NCBI RefSeq assembly: GCF_014302995.1
Contig: NZ_CP060295.1
Location: 6,935,501 to 6,999,500 of the forward strand
Origin: Variovorax sp. PAMC26660
Lineage (GTDB): Bacteria; Pseudomonadota; Gammaproteobacteria; Burkholderiales; Burkholderiaceae_C
DNA: 64,000 nt
Direction of reading: 5' to 3'
In this document: in pieces, positions 28,762-37,416 of the stretch
How the letters are laid out: each line of letters begins with the position of its first letter
Numbering within the stretch: position 1 is the first letter of the stretch
Program-made: the position numbers and the translations under genes
Notes under the pieces: model-generated
The model's input: the letters and a program-made list of their open reading frames with translations, nothing else
Databases searched by the model: none
What the model was told of the DNA's origin: nothing

Positions 28762-29502
28762 ATGTGCAGCAACTACGAAACCGTCTCCCGCGCGGACCGT
28801 CTGCTGTCATTTTTCGGGGTCATTCGAGAAGACGATGAACGGCCTGTGCTCACCTGGCCGACCGGCATGGCTCCTTTTGTCCGGCTGGCCGAGGACGGCT
28901 CGGGAAACCGCCGCGTCGACGATGGCGCCTTCGGCCTGCTGCCCGGCTGGGCGAAAGAGCTCGTGTACGGGAAGAAGACGCACAACGCCAAGGCGGAGAC
29001 CATCGCCACGTTACCCAGCTACCGCACCGCGTGGCGCATGGGCCAGCGCTGCGTGGTCCCGGCCGAAGCGATCTTCGAGCCCTACTACGAGACCGCCGAA
29101 GGCCAATCCGTGCGCTACCGCATCCAGCAGCCCGGCGAGGTGCCCATGGGCCTCGCCGGCATTTGGGACAAGTGGCACAACCCGGAAACCGGCGAAGACC
29201 TGTTCAGTTTCGCGATGATCACGATCAATGCGGACGGCCATCCCGTGATGTCCCGCTTTCACAAGCCAGGGGACGAGAAGCGCATGGTGGTGATCCTCGA
29301 TCCCGAAGACTACGACGACTGGCTAACCTGCCCTGTGCACCTGGCACCTAAGTTCCTTCAGCAGTGGATGGGCCAGCTCGACACCTACCCAGCTCCGCTG
29401 GCTCCACGGGCGAAAAAGGAGAGGCCCGTCGGCGAGCGGGAGCCCAAGCGCGCAGCCAAAGGCACGCCGAAGCCACCGCCACCCCAGCTCGACCTCTTTT
29501 AA
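28762..29502 (+). CDS. SOS-response-associated peptidase (SRAP, YedK/HMCES family)
   Basis: Forms a covalent crosslink with abasic sites in single-stranded DNA through Cys2. After Met the protein begins CSNYETV. Other family sites are the Asn in HNAKAETI, the Glu in VVPAEAIFEPYY and the His in MSRFHKPGD. The protein is 246 aa. The Pro/Lys-rich tail ends in PPPPQLDLF, and QLDLF fits the QL(S/D)LF motif that binds the bacterial sliding clamp. The upstream LexA box fits SOS control. The spacing to the preceding gene suggests co-transcription. Confidence 0.93.
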   Translation: MCSNYETVSRADRLLSFFGVIREDDERPVLTWPTGMAPFVRLAEDGSGNRRVDDGAFGLLPGWAKELVYGKKTHNAKAETIATLPSYRTAWRMGQRCVVPAEAIFEPYYETAEGQSVRYRIQQPGEVPMGLAGIWDKWHNPETGEDLFSFAMITINADGHPVMSRFHKPGDEKRMVVILDPEDYDDWLTCPVHLAPKFLQQWMGQLDTYPAPLAPRAKKERPVGEREPKRAAKGTPKPPPPQLDLF

Positions 29503-29529
29503 GCCCACGCGGGCCGCTACGATCCAAGC

Positions 29530-29778
29530 ATGGCAACCCTGTACCTCTCGATGACCGAAAAGCTTTCTGCGCACTGGAAAGCCAACAACAACGCATACCC
29601 ACAGAAGTTCGTGCTGACGCCAGCGCAGCGGCACGAGTACGACGAGTCCTGCCGGATGTGTGGGGCAGACCCGAAGACCATTGGCGATCCCCAGCACATG
29701 GGCGTGCTGATCGAGATCGCCGAGAACACCCCGGGCGTGATGGTGGCCGCCGACGGCACCGAGGTCACGCCGCAGTGA
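29530..29778 (+). CDS. Small phage protein, unknown function
   Basis: 82 aa (MATLYLSMTEKLSAHW at the start) with one CxxC pair (SCRMCGAD), perhaps a half zinc site. Family not recognised. It overlaps the next gene by GTGA, which argues that both are translated. Confidence 0.6.
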   Translation: MATLYLSMTEKLSAHWKANNNAYPQKFVLTPAQRHEYDESCRMCGADPKTIGDPQHMGVLIEIAENTPGVMVAADGTEVTPQ

Positions 29779-30320
29779 ACGGGTTCCGCTCGCTCCTGCT
29801 GGCCGGCCTGCTCGCCCTGCCCCTGCTCGCCGCGGCCGAGCCGCGCGACTGCCTGGTGGTCGGCGTCAGCGACGGCGACACCATTACCGCGCGCTGTGGC
29901 GAGCCTGGTGCGTATGAGCAAGTCAAGGTACGCATCAACGGCATCGACGCGCCCGAGAAAAAGCAGCCGTTCGGCGAACGTGCCAAGCAGGCTATGTCCG
30001 ATCTGGTCTACATGAAGGACATCGAACTCGACTGCTTTAAGACCGACCGCTACCGGCGCAGCGTGTGCAAGGTGATGGTGGCCCCAGCTTCAAATCCAGA
30101 TGGACCGCAGACTCTGGACGCCGGCCTCGCGATGATCACCGTTGGCATGGCGTGGTGGTACCGCGCCTACTCGCGCGAACAGACGCGGCAGGAGCGCGGG
30201 CAGTACGAGTTCGCGGAGACCGAGGCGAAGGCCAAGCGCGTGGGCCTGTGGCACGACGCCGATCCAGTAGCGCCCTGGGACTGGCGCAAGACTCAACGTC
30301 AGGGCCCCACGTCTTACTGA
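29775..30320 (+). CDS. Secreted thermonuclease-like (SNase) endonuclease
   Basis: Staphylococcal-nuclease-fold enzyme, 181 aa, with an N-terminal signal peptide (LLLAGLLALPLLAAA, residues 6-20). Active-site residues are present: the metal Asp in GVSDGDTI, Arg and Glu in VRINGIDAPEK, and the second Arg in DRYRRSVC. GTG start at 29775, coupled to the preceding gene. The 3' end overlaps the convergent Rz1 gene by 7 bp. Export suggests it acts in the periplasm or outside the cell. Confidence 0.87.
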   Translation: MNGFRSLLLAGLLALPLLAAAEPRDCLVVGVSDGDTITARCGEPGAYEQVKVRINGIDAPEKKQPFGERAKQAMSDLVYMKDIELDCFKTDRYRRSVCKVMVAPASNPDGPQTLDAGLAMITVGMAWWYRAYSREQTRQERGQYEFAETEAKAKRVGLWHDADPVAPWDWRKTQRQGPTSY

Positions 30321-30598
30321 GCCATCGGTGCAGGCGTCTGCACAGCCTCGGTGGCTCTGATCTGTCGGTTCTGGCAGATCCGGTATTCCTTCACTGTCGC
30401 CAACGCCCACCGAAGCAGCGTCTTCCCCGTGCTATCGGGCACCGGCTCCAGGTCCGGGCAGGGTTGTCGCAGGCTCGCCTGCAGGGGCACGTCCTGCGAT
30501 CGCGTCGTTGAGGACGCGCAGGCCGTCATCATCAAAGCAAGCATCGCGATACACAGGACGTTCCACGATCCGATCGACTTGCTGCGTGCGGTAGACAT
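30314..30598 (-). CDS. Rz1-like outer-membrane lipoprotein spanin
   Basis: o-spanin subunit that helps fuse inner and outer membranes at the end of phage lysis. 94 aa with an N-terminal signal and lipobox (MMTACAS, Cys near residue 27). The first half is embedded in another frame of the Rz gene, the classic Rz/Rz1 arrangement. It is longer than lambda Rz1 and carries extra Cys residues. ATG at 30598. Confidence 0.75.
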   Translation of the reverse strand: MSTARSKSIGSWNVLCIAMLALMMTACASSTTRSQDVPLQASLRQPCPDLEPVPDSTGKTLLRWALATVKEYRICQNRQIRATEAVQTPAPMAQ

Positions 30599-30797
30599 AG
30601 CGAACTTGCTCCTCGGCCTTGAAAGCCTCATGGTTTGCGGCGGCAACATCGCCGCGCTCGATCTTCTTGAACTGGTCCCGGGCTTCGACGCGCGCGCGCT
30701 CGAGCTCGGCGGCGTCGAAGCGCCAGGCTTGCGTCTTCCATCCGCCCGCGAAACCGATGAGCAGCGCGGCAATGGCTGTTGCGACATACGCGTACAT
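30432..30797 (-). CDS. Rz-like inner-membrane spanin
   Basis: i-spanin, 121 aa. One N-terminal membrane anchor (YVATAIAALLIGFAGGW) and then a charged, helical periplasmic part (residues 30-80). The ATG at 30797 overlaps the endolysin stop by one base and has GGGAGG upstream. Rz1 lies nested in its 3' half. Confidence 0.8.
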   Translation of the reverse strand: MYAYVATAIAALLIGFAGGWKTQAWRFDAAELERARVEARDQFKKIERGDVAAANHEAFKAEEQVRYVYRTQQVDRIVERPVYRDACFDDDGLRVLNDAIAGRAPAGEPATTLPGPGAGAR

Positions 30798-31456
30798 CAA
30801 CGTCCTCCCAGTGCACGGCGAACCGTAGAGGTCAGCGCCTTGACTTCGGCCAGGCCGAGGTCGCCACCGTTCACCCGCTTTCGAATGGCGGTCGTCTCGC
30901 CCAGCATGCTGTCGGGGATCTTGTCCTCCCACCAGGCGATGCAGATCTCCAGCGAGTACCGCGGTTGGGCCGCCAGATCCGGAATCCCCACCAGGTTCTG
31001 GCCCACGAGGTCACCGACCCTTTCGTAGTTGCCACGCCCAGTCAGGCCGATCGGCGTACGCCCCCGAAAGGTCCAACCGTCATCCGGCAAGACATTGCCG
31101 AGATTCTTTCGGCCCCAGTCACCGCCGTAGACGATGTTCGCGATCGCGCGCTGGTCGGCCGCCTGCTTGCCTGGGATGCGCCCAACTCGCTGCGCCTGCG
31201 CCGGCGTGATGCGGTGCGCGCCGAACGTGGGCACAAGCGCGGCCGCGCTGTAGTTCAGGTTCTCCTCGAGCTGCTGCAACAGCGTCGACTCGTGCAGGAT
31301 GTTCGGCAGGAAGTCGGCCAGGTCAGCGTCGCCCTGGCTGAAGGTGCTCTCGTTGACTTCTTCGCTGAAGACCTGCCCCCACAGGCTGGCCGTCGCGGCC
31401 GCCACGCCGCACGAGGTGAGGATGCGAGCCCATTCGGATGCGGTGCGCCTGGTCAT
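30797..31456 (-). CDS. Endolysin, GH19 chitinase-like lysozyme
   Basis: Peptidoglycan hydrolase for host lysis, 219 aa. The family GH19-type catalytic Glu is expected in NILHESTLLQQLEENLNYSA. Further conserved stretches are GRGPIGLTGRGNYE-like (seen as GRTPIGLTGRGNYERVG) and SLEICIAWWE. No clear signal peptide, so it needs a holin. It overlaps the upstream membrane-protein gene by 4 bp and the Rz start by 1 bp. Confidence 0.88.
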   Translation of the reverse strand: MTRRTASEWARILTSCGVAAATASLWGQVFSEEVNESTFSQGDADLADFLPNILHESTLLQQLEENLNYSAAALVPTFGAHRITPAQAQRVGRIPGKQAADQRAIANIVYGGDWGRKNLGNVLPDDGWTFRGRTPIGLTGRGNYERVGDLVGQNLVGIPDLAAQPRYSLEICIAWWEDKIPDSMLGETTAIRKRVNGGDLGLAEVKALTSTVRRALGGR

Positions 31457-31758
31457 AATGGCCCTAGCGGCGCGCGATCGGATCGAGTCTCAGGGGGCGG
31501 CCCGTGGCGCCATTGGCGCCGCGTCACCTCGAGGTAGAGCAGCACACCGCCAACGCCGGCGAACTCGTACCAATCGACCCGCCGAGCCATGAGCAGATCG
31601 AGCAACACGCCAGCGGAGTACGTGGCATGGAGCGCGTAGATCAACCACCAGACGAACCGGTTGCGCTTGCGCTGCATGAGCCCGATCCGGCAAATGCAGC
31701 CGGCGAGAACGAGTGCGCAGGCAAGGATGCCGGCATATCGAAGGATCGACTCCATCAC
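31453..31758 (-). CDS. Small membrane protein in the lysis cassette
   Basis: 101 aa with about three hydrophobic stretches (ILACALVLAGC, WWLIYALHATYSAGVLLDLL and a weaker third) and a charged Pro-rich tail. It is similar in size to phage holins or antiholins. It sits between the putative holin and the endolysin with 4-bp overlaps at both ends. The exact role is not known. Confidence 0.65.
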   Translation of the reverse strand: MMESILRYAGILACALVLAGCICRIGLMQRKRNRFVWWLIYALHATYSAGVLLDLLMARRVDWYEFAGVGGVLLYLEVTRRQWRHGPPPETRSDRAPLGPL

Positions 31759-32099
31759 TGGCCTCCCAGCTTTTCAATGCGCTTGATGCCCGCGTTCAGA
31801 AGCGCTGTCACGACGATCTGAGCGCCATAGCCTGCGACGAGGCTGGCCAGGATCAGCAAAGGGCGCGATTCGCTGCTGATCGCAGCCAGCGCGCCCGTAC
31901 CGCACGCGGCACCGATCAGCGTCGACAGCAGGATGAAGATCACTGTTCGAACCTTGCCCATGGGATTGGCCTGGTAGAGCGCGAGCAGCGCCCCCACAAG
32001 CGCCCAGAGCAGCGAGTAATAGTCGACGCCGAGCAATGCAAGCGTGGCCATGGAGATGGCGCCAACGATCACGCCAGCGGTGGTGGTGGGCTCAGGCAT
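31755..32099 (-). CDS. Putative holin
   Basis: 114 aa with three or four predicted membrane helices (GVIVGAISMATLALLG, LLWALVGALLALY, VIFILLSTLIGAACG, LLILASLVAGYGAQIVV) and a short charged C-terminus. Size, topology and place at the head of the lysis cassette suggest a holin that permits endolysin release. No family signature was recognised. Confidence 0.65.
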   Translation of the reverse strand: MPEPTTTAGVIVGAISMATLALLGVDYYSLLWALVGALLALYQANPMGKVRTVIFILLSTLIGAACGTGALAAISSESRPLLILASLVAGYGAQIVVTALLNAGIKRIEKLGGQ

Positions 32100-32133
32100 G
32101 AAGTCCTTTCAGGCAATGAAAATCGTCATCCGC

Positions 32134-32658
32134 TCACGCCGGCATCACCAGCTCGGGCAGCATTGCGATCAGCTCTGCGCTTGTGGGCTCCTGGATGGCT
32201 CCCGCATTCCACTCGTCCAGCACGTCGTAGCACTTGGCCCACACCAGCGAGCGCCACGCGCGCAGTGCACGCCCTTCGTTCTGGAACCTGGGCACTGCCG
32301 GCTCTTCGGCATAGGTCACGGCGTTGCGCATGTCGTCGTAGCCCATCGCTACGGCGGCGGCGTCGAGGTGGCGTTGCACGTCGATGCGCAAGTTCGCGAT
32401 CCGCTGGGCTTCGGTGAGCGGCGGGACAGGCGGATCGACCGGAACGACCGGGATCTGCTCGAGCAGCCATGCGCCGGCTGCCTCGATCGCGCGCATGCCT
32501 TCGGGCACGGCCGGCGGCTCGCTCTCCAGACAGTTGCCGGGAATGAGAAACACGCCCTCTTCCACTGGCGACAGGTCCGAGGCGTCGAGGATCACCGGCC
32601 CCACATAGATGCGCGTCGCAGGGTCGAACGCGAAGACGGTTTTGGTTTTCTGGTCCAT
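32134..32658 (-). CDS. Phage tail-fibre-associated protein, unknown role
   Basis: 174 aa (MDQKTKTVFAFDPATRIYVG at the start). The N-terminal half resembles short tail-fibre assembly or DUF4376-like proteins that follow a fibre gene; the C-terminal half is helical. It lies 8 bp after the collar-domain gene. The assignment rests mainly on context. Confidence 0.55.
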   Translation of the reverse strand: MDQKTKTVFAFDPATRIYVGPVILDASDLSPVEEGVFLIPGNCLESEPPAVPEGMRAIEAAGAWLLEQIPVVPVDPPVPPLTEAQRIANLRIDVQRHLDAAAVAMGYDDMRNAVTYAEEPAVPRFQNEGRALRAWRSLVWAKCYDVLDEWNAGAIQEPTSAELIAMLPELVMPA

Positions 32659-32666
32659 GGTGTTCC

Positions 32667-33302
32667 TCAGTACTTGATGATCGGCAGGTAGGCGACGTTG
32701 CGCGGTCGGGTTTCAGCGCCGCCAACGACCTCCGAGGTGTGGGGCGTGCGCCCCGGGCCGGGGTAGTACGAGAAAGTGCCGGCTGTGCCGAACACGTTGT
32801 CGCCGCTAATGCCGTGGTTGTGAGCCCGGAAGGCATCGCCTTGAGCCGAGCCAAAAACCCGCCCCACATCCACGCCACGCGCATCGTCCCAGCCGCGATC
32901 GAACTCGCCGCGACCGTCAGGCAGAACGATGTACTGACCCGCAATGCTGCGGTTCGTCGATGGCGCCGACGTGCTGGTGGTGCGGTAGCCAAACAGCGCC
33001 GTCGGGTTGTTGGTGTCACCGCAGTAGATGGCGGCCGCCAGCCCGGGATAGGCAGCGACTGAAACTGCCGCGCCGTTTCGCTTCAGCCATCCAGCGGGCG
33101 GCGTCGACGCGGCGGTATAGGAAACGATGCCGGGCTCCAGCTGCGCGCCCAGTGCCGCACGGGCTTCGGCGGGAGTTCCGCCGTTGACGCCGAGCAGCCC
33201 AGTCAGCCAGTCCCACAACTTGCCCATGCCTGCACGGGCCTGGCCGCTGGATGGGGCGGGGTAAGGGGCAGAGAGCTCGGCTCTTGCGGGTGGTGCGGGC
33301 AT
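32667..33302 (-). CDS. Tail collar-domain fibre protein
   Basis: 211 aa. A Pro/Ala-rich start is followed by a phage tail collar-like domain (GIVSYTAASTPPAGWLKRNG near residue 57, VLPDGRGEFDRGWDDARG, then GDAFRAHNHGIS). The C-terminus RPRNVAYLPIIKY is typical of such fibre tips. Probably receptor-binding or decorative. It begins 1 bp after the large tail protein. Confidence 0.8.
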   Translation of the reverse strand: MPAPPARAELSAPYPAPSSGQARAGMGKLWDWLTGLLGVNGGTPAEARAALGAQLEPGIVSYTAASTPPAGWLKRNGAAVSVAAYPGLAAAIYCGDTNNPTALFGYRTTSTSAPSTNRSIAGQYIVLPDGRGEFDRGWDDARGVDVGRVFGSAQGDAFRAHNHGISGDNVFGTAGTFSYYPGPGRTPHTSEVVGGAETRPRNVAYLPIIKY

Positions 33303-33303
33303 A

Positions 33304-36300
33304 TCAATATCCTTTCAAAGTGATGTCGGCGGTGGCGCCGGAAACTGCGACGTGCGCCGCGTTGAACAACCTGACGACAGGGGCCAGCGGCACGGACTTG
33401 TTGACTTCGGCGGTCGTCGCGCCGCTGCCGTTGGCCTGCAACGTGACCTGCACGGTCTTGATGGAAGTGAACGGCTTGGTGAAGGGAGGAATAGTCCCTG
33501 CTGCAGCGATCGGGAGATCTGCGATCTCTTCCTCGATGTCGGGCGCGTCGACGATCACGGTCAGCTGCTCAAGCACCCCCTGCACGGCACCTGCACCAAG
33601 GCGGATGCGAAACTGGTAGACGTCGTTTGACACCACCAACTGGCCGGGCCAAGGCTGCCATTCGCCGGGCGGCAGATAGAACGGTGCTTCGTCGTCATCA
33701 CCGTAGAACGACGAGGCGTCAGGCCCATAGAACGAACCCTGCCCCGAAAGCCGATAGTCGATCTTCAGATCGATGCCCTGCGTCTCGACAACGACCGTCA
33801 TCACCGAACCCGCAAGCGCTGCGTTCAGCGAGACCTCCGGGCTTACATAGATGAGCTGGGCATAGGAACTGGCCTTGTAGAACGGGTCGTTGTCCTGGCC
33901 GTAGAAGCTCTGGTCATCGGTCCCGTAGAACGAATCGAGGTCATCCGCTGTGGGCTTCTCTCCGACAAGCGTCCAGCCCGATTGCTCGCCTGGCGCGAAC
34001 GGCCAGCCCAGGGCGGCGAAGTCCCATTGCTCAACGATGTTCGCAATGGGAGGGTCGCCCAGATTCATCACGATGTTGGCGGTGGCCAGCGACTCGTTGC
34101 CACTCGTGTCCCGAGCCTTGCCCATGATCGTGACAACGCCACCAGGGCGCCTCACGAGGTCGTAGGGGGAAGTGGTGACCACGCCCTCGTCGTGCAGACG
34201 TGTGGCGCTGCCCCAATCGAGATTGCTGCCATAGTGGAAGCGGAAAACAAAGCCGGCCAGGTCAGGCGGACGTCGCGGCATCGTCCAGGTGAGCACGCTC
34301 CCGGAGATGTTCAGGTTCTCCATGTTGGGCGGCGGCTCGGTCTTGCCGATGACCTGGTGAAGCACTTGCGCGCTCCAGACGCTGACCGCAAGAGAATTCC
34401 GCGTCCGTGCGAGGATGAGCACCATCGCCAAGTCTTCAACGCCTGTGAACTTCGCTTCGGTCGCATTGCCCGGCACGACGACGCTGCGCCACGGTCCATC
34501 CGGCAGCACGAAGTACTGCACCTCAACGTTGCCATTCGAGACAATCGAGGCGTCCTGAATCGGCAACCAGGTCACGCGCACACCGTTGACGATGGTCCCG
34601 TCGTTCTGAACGATCAGTTCGTCCTCCCCGCTGAAGACCGAAACGATCGATGGCGGATGGATGTCCCACGGGCGCGGCAGCCCGCTGTTCGGCGCATAGC
34701 CTTGCGGCAGGAACGCCAGCCCAGGCACAAAGATGTGCGCAGTCGTCTCCTTGAGCGTCAGCATCAGGCCCTCGGGTGAGAACGTGCGAGACAGGATCCG
34801 GAATTCCTTGTCCGTCCAACCGTAGCGAGGGACAGTGAGGGTGATGCCGTCAAACAGCTCGAGGGGATAGGCCCGCAGCTTGAACGGCAGCGTGACCGTC
34901 AGCGGATCTCGCCCATCCCGCAACATGATCCCGGCGATGTGGAACGCCTGCCCTGCATAGAAGACGGCCGGCATCGTCACTTCCTGCGCCAGCTCAGCAC
35001 CGTCGGCGGCCACCAGCGCATCGGCCCGATAGGGCGTGATCGGGGTTTCGACGTAGTTCGCGGCCTGGTCCCAGATCCGCGCCGAAACGATGTTGATCTT
35101 CTCGTTGCGTGGCTTGTGGGGGCTGAGCGTGATCGAGCTCTGCGAGACCGACTCATTGTTGCGCTGCACGACTGCCAGGTCTGCATCGGTCAGGTTCATG
35201 ACCGGCGCCTGGTAGACGCCTGCACGTACAAAGAACTCGCCGGCCGCAAAGGCCCACTCTCCGCCCATCGCCTGCGCCAAGTCGTCCAGCACATCACGCG
35301 CCGGAGCTCCGAACTGGGCCACCAGCGCGGCGCGGAACATCGGAACGTATTCCGCGCCCGTGTAGTTCCACAGCAGGTCACAAGCATTGGCCGCGGCGCT
35401 GATCCGGGCCTCTTCCGCATCCGTCAAGCTGGTGCGCTTGCCGAACTGGGGATGCGTCAGCACATTGCGCATCATCAGCGCGGGGTTTTCGGACCAGCCG
35501 AAAGTGTTGGTTCGCGGGTCGTACATGCGCGCGCCGCGAATCAGCGCAGTCACGTTCGGCAGGCCGTTCGGGAAGGCGGACTCTTCGTAGACGAACTCGC
35601 ACTGCAGATAGGCCACGCCGGCGGCGCGGTGCGCGGCGGTCCAGGTCCCTGGCAGGAAGGCCTGCAGCCGAGCGTCAGCGGGTTGGCCAGGTGAGCCCAG
35701 GTGTACGTAGACACGCGCGACTGACAGGAAATTCGACCACTGATAACTGATGTAGTAGGTCGCCCCCTGAACGGGGGGGTTCGTCAAGGTCACAACATTG
35801 CCGTTCAGCGAAAACGGGACCGGGCTTCGCTGGTGTTGAGCGTCCTCGCCATTACCTTGGGAGATCCACTCGACGACCTGAACAGATGCGGCAATCGGCG
35901 TGCGATCCAGAAGCGTGACCGCCGAGATCGAGGTCTGCATCACGCTCTCGATAGTTGTCTTCCCCCACGGCGCCGTCGTCACATTGCCGGCGCCGTCCAG
36001 GTCGATCGGCGTGTCGTTGAAGAAGATCCGCTCCACACCATCGATCTCATGCGCGGCGAGCGCGATGGTGGTCACGAACGTGGAGTTGTAAGGGGCAACT
36101 GCCGACTGGAAGAAGACGTTGCCGCCCTTGCGCGTGCGGCCCATCACCAGCTCGCGCGGCCCGACCGTGGTCTGCGTGTTGACCAGGCGGTCGACCACCG
36201 AAGCATCGTAGGCCGCCCGCTGCGAACGCTCAGCCTTGCGCTTTTGCATACTGGAAAACCCAAGGCCACCAACCAGCGTGATGGCCCACGAGATGGCCGT

Positions 36301-36366
36301 CACGGCCATGGTGGTGGCGCCGAGTCCTGTGGCCCACGCAACAACTGGAGCAATGAGCGTGGGCAT
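33304..36366 (-). CDS. Tail-tip (host-specificity, J-like) protein
   Basis: 1020-aa central tail-tip protein of a siphovirus-type tail. The start has hydrophobic helices (VAWATGLGATTMAVTAISWA), followed by the conserved tail-hub core (RELVMGRTRKGGNVFF, then YDPRTNTFGWSENPALMMRN). Fibronectin-like segments lie past residue 600. Near the C-terminus are repeated SFYG motifs separated by acidic residues (genome positions 33683-33741 and 33895-33945). The ATG shares one base with the stop of a broken upstream gene. It looks intact, but its partner tail genes are missing. Confidence 0.88.
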   Translation of the reverse strand: MPTLIAPVVAWATGLGATTMAVTAISWAITLVGGLGFSSMQKRKAERSQRAAYDASVVDRLVNTQTTVGPRELVMGRTRKGGNVFFQSAVAPYNSTFVTTIALAAHEIDGVERIFFNDTPIDLDGAGNVTTAPWGKTTIESVMQTSISAVTLLDRTPIAASVQVVEWISQGNGEDAQHQRSPVPFSLNGNVVTLTNPPVQGATYYISYQWSNFLSVARVYVHLGSPGQPADARLQAFLPGTWTAAHRAAGVAYLQCEFVYEESAFPNGLPNVTALIRGARMYDPRTNTFGWSENPALMMRNVLTHPQFGKRTSLTDAEEARISAAANACDLLWNYTGAEYVPMFRAALVAQFGAPARDVLDDLAQAMGGEWAFAAGEFFVRAGVYQAPVMNLTDADLAVVQRNNESVSQSSITLSPHKPRNEKINIVSARIWDQAANYVETPITPYRADALVAADGAELAQEVTMPAVFYAGQAFHIAGIMLRDGRDPLTVTLPFKLRAYPLELFDGITLTVPRYGWTDKEFRILSRTFSPEGLMLTLKETTAHIFVPGLAFLPQGYAPNSGLPRPWDIHPPSIVSVFSGEDELIVQNDGTIVNGVRVTWLPIQDASIVSNGNVEVQYFVLPDGPWRSVVVPGNATEAKFTGVEDLAMVLILARTRNSLAVSVWSAQVLHQVIGKTEPPPNMENLNISGSVLTWTMPRRPPDLAGFVFRFHYGSNLDWGSATRLHDEGVVTTSPYDLVRRPGGVVTIMGKARDTSGNESLATANIVMNLGDPPIANIVEQWDFAALGWPFAPGEQSGWTLVGEKPTADDLDSFYGTDDQSFYGQDNDPFYKASSYAQLIYVSPEVSLNAALAGSVMTVVVETQGIDLKIDYRLSGQGSFYGPDASSFYGDDDEAPFYLPPGEWQPWPGQLVVSNDVYQFRIRLGAGAVQGVLEQLTVIVDAPDIEEEIADLPIAAAGTIPPFTKPFTSIKTVQVTLQANGSGATTAEVNKSVPLAPVVRLFNAAHVAVSGATADITLKGY

Positions 36367-36557
36367 CAGATTTTCCAGGCGACGATGGCCGCCGACATTT
36401 GGAGCGCAAGCCTGCCGTTCTCCCCCGGGCCAATGGCGATCGCCCCGTTGCAGACACCCAGCAGCTCACGACCTTCGTTGAGCAACAACACCACGTCGCC
36501 GACTGCGGCCATACGTGGCGAGACAGGCTCACCCAGCAAAGAGGTCGCCAGTTGCCC
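36366..36557 (-). pseudogene. 3' fragment of a DUF6950-like tail-tip gene
   Basis: About 63 codons, GQLATSLLGEPVSPRMAAVG to the end NGRLALQMSAAIVAWKI. They read in a frame different from the tape-measure fragment upstream. The content resembles the C-terminus of the small protein that precedes the J-like gene in many phages (family name from memory). The 5' part is lost at a deletion join near 36550. Its stop overlaps the next ATG by one base, as in an intact phage. Confidence 0.68.
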
Positions 36558-36901
36558 GTCATGATGAACGAGGTCAGGGAGTCCTCTGCGCTCTTGAACG
36601 CATTGGTGAACGCTTCCTCGGTGCCCTTTGCCACGTTCTTGACGTCATCGAGGTAGTTCTGCAGCGCGGTACTTGCGCCGTTTGTCCAGTCGGTGCGCTT
36701 CGCATCGAGCTGGTTGTAGTAGTCGTCGTTGAGCTTGAGCGCCTCACTCAACGACTGCTGAATCCTCGCGACTTCGCCCTGGTACTTGTCTGATTCCAGT
36801 GTGTTGTTCTTTGCCGCGCTGACGGCCAGTCCGGCCTGCAGGTTCTGGAATTCCTTGCGTATCGCCTTTGTGCTTTGAAGCCGTTCGGCCGCTTGGCTGC
36901 C
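36551..36901 (-). pseudogene. Internal fragment of a tail tape-measure gene
   Basis: About 117 codons from SQAAERLQSTKAIRKEF to AEDSLTSFIMTGN. They have the Gln/Lys-rich helical character and the DSLTSFIMTG motif that precedes the C-terminal part of lambda-like tape-measure proteins. Both ends are cut: a join near 36901 to a kinase gene on the other strand, and a join near 36550 into the DUF6950-like frame. A full tape-measure gene would be several times longer. Confidence 0.72.
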
Positions 36902-37416
36902 ACCCAATGAGCGCATTGGCCATGCGCAAGGCACCGATCGGGTTCCTGGCTGCAGTCGCCATGGCCCCAGGTACGGCACCGCGCGACAGTGAGGGCCGTA
37001 TCTCTGCGGAGTGGCTGGACCAGCCGCGTTCGCCACGCCAGATCCTGCAGTGGTGGGGCACCGAATACCGCCGCCGGGAACATGAGCATTACTGGTCGCG
37101 CCAACTCTTGCAACGCGCGACTGACCTCATGCGCGATGGAGTGAGCCGTATCGTCATTACGGACTGCCGCTTCCAAAATGAAGCCGACACGGTACGCCGC
37201 CTGGACGGGAAGATCTGGCAGATCAAGCGCCCGGGGATCAACGACGCAACGACCTCCGAAGGGTCTCACGTCAGCGCGACCGATGGCAGCGAGTTTTCGC
37301 CGGACCTCATCCTCACCAACAGCCACGACATCAGACACCTGCAGCAGCTGGTGCTGGGCGAGTTTCTCTCGCTCGAGAGCGGCATCGTTGGCACAACCGT
37401 GACGGTGCCAGCATGA
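36901..37416 (+). pseudogene. 3' part of a deoxynucleoside monophosphate kinase gene
   Basis: The frame encodes HPMSALAMRKAPIGFL, then PRSPRQILQWWGTEYRR, HYWSRQLLQRATDLM and VITDCRFQNEADTVRR. These match the middle and end of phage dNMP kinases. The N-terminal P-loop part is missing, removed at the same join that cuts the tape-measure fragment. The stop overlaps the next gene as ATGA, the order expected from the intact ancestor. A catalytic product is unlikely. Confidence 0.75.

Noticed and set aside
30314..36557. Possible tailocin (phage-tail bacteriocin)
   Set aside because: Lysis and tail-tip genes are present, but sheath/tube genes are missing and the tape measure is a fragment, so no particle could be built.
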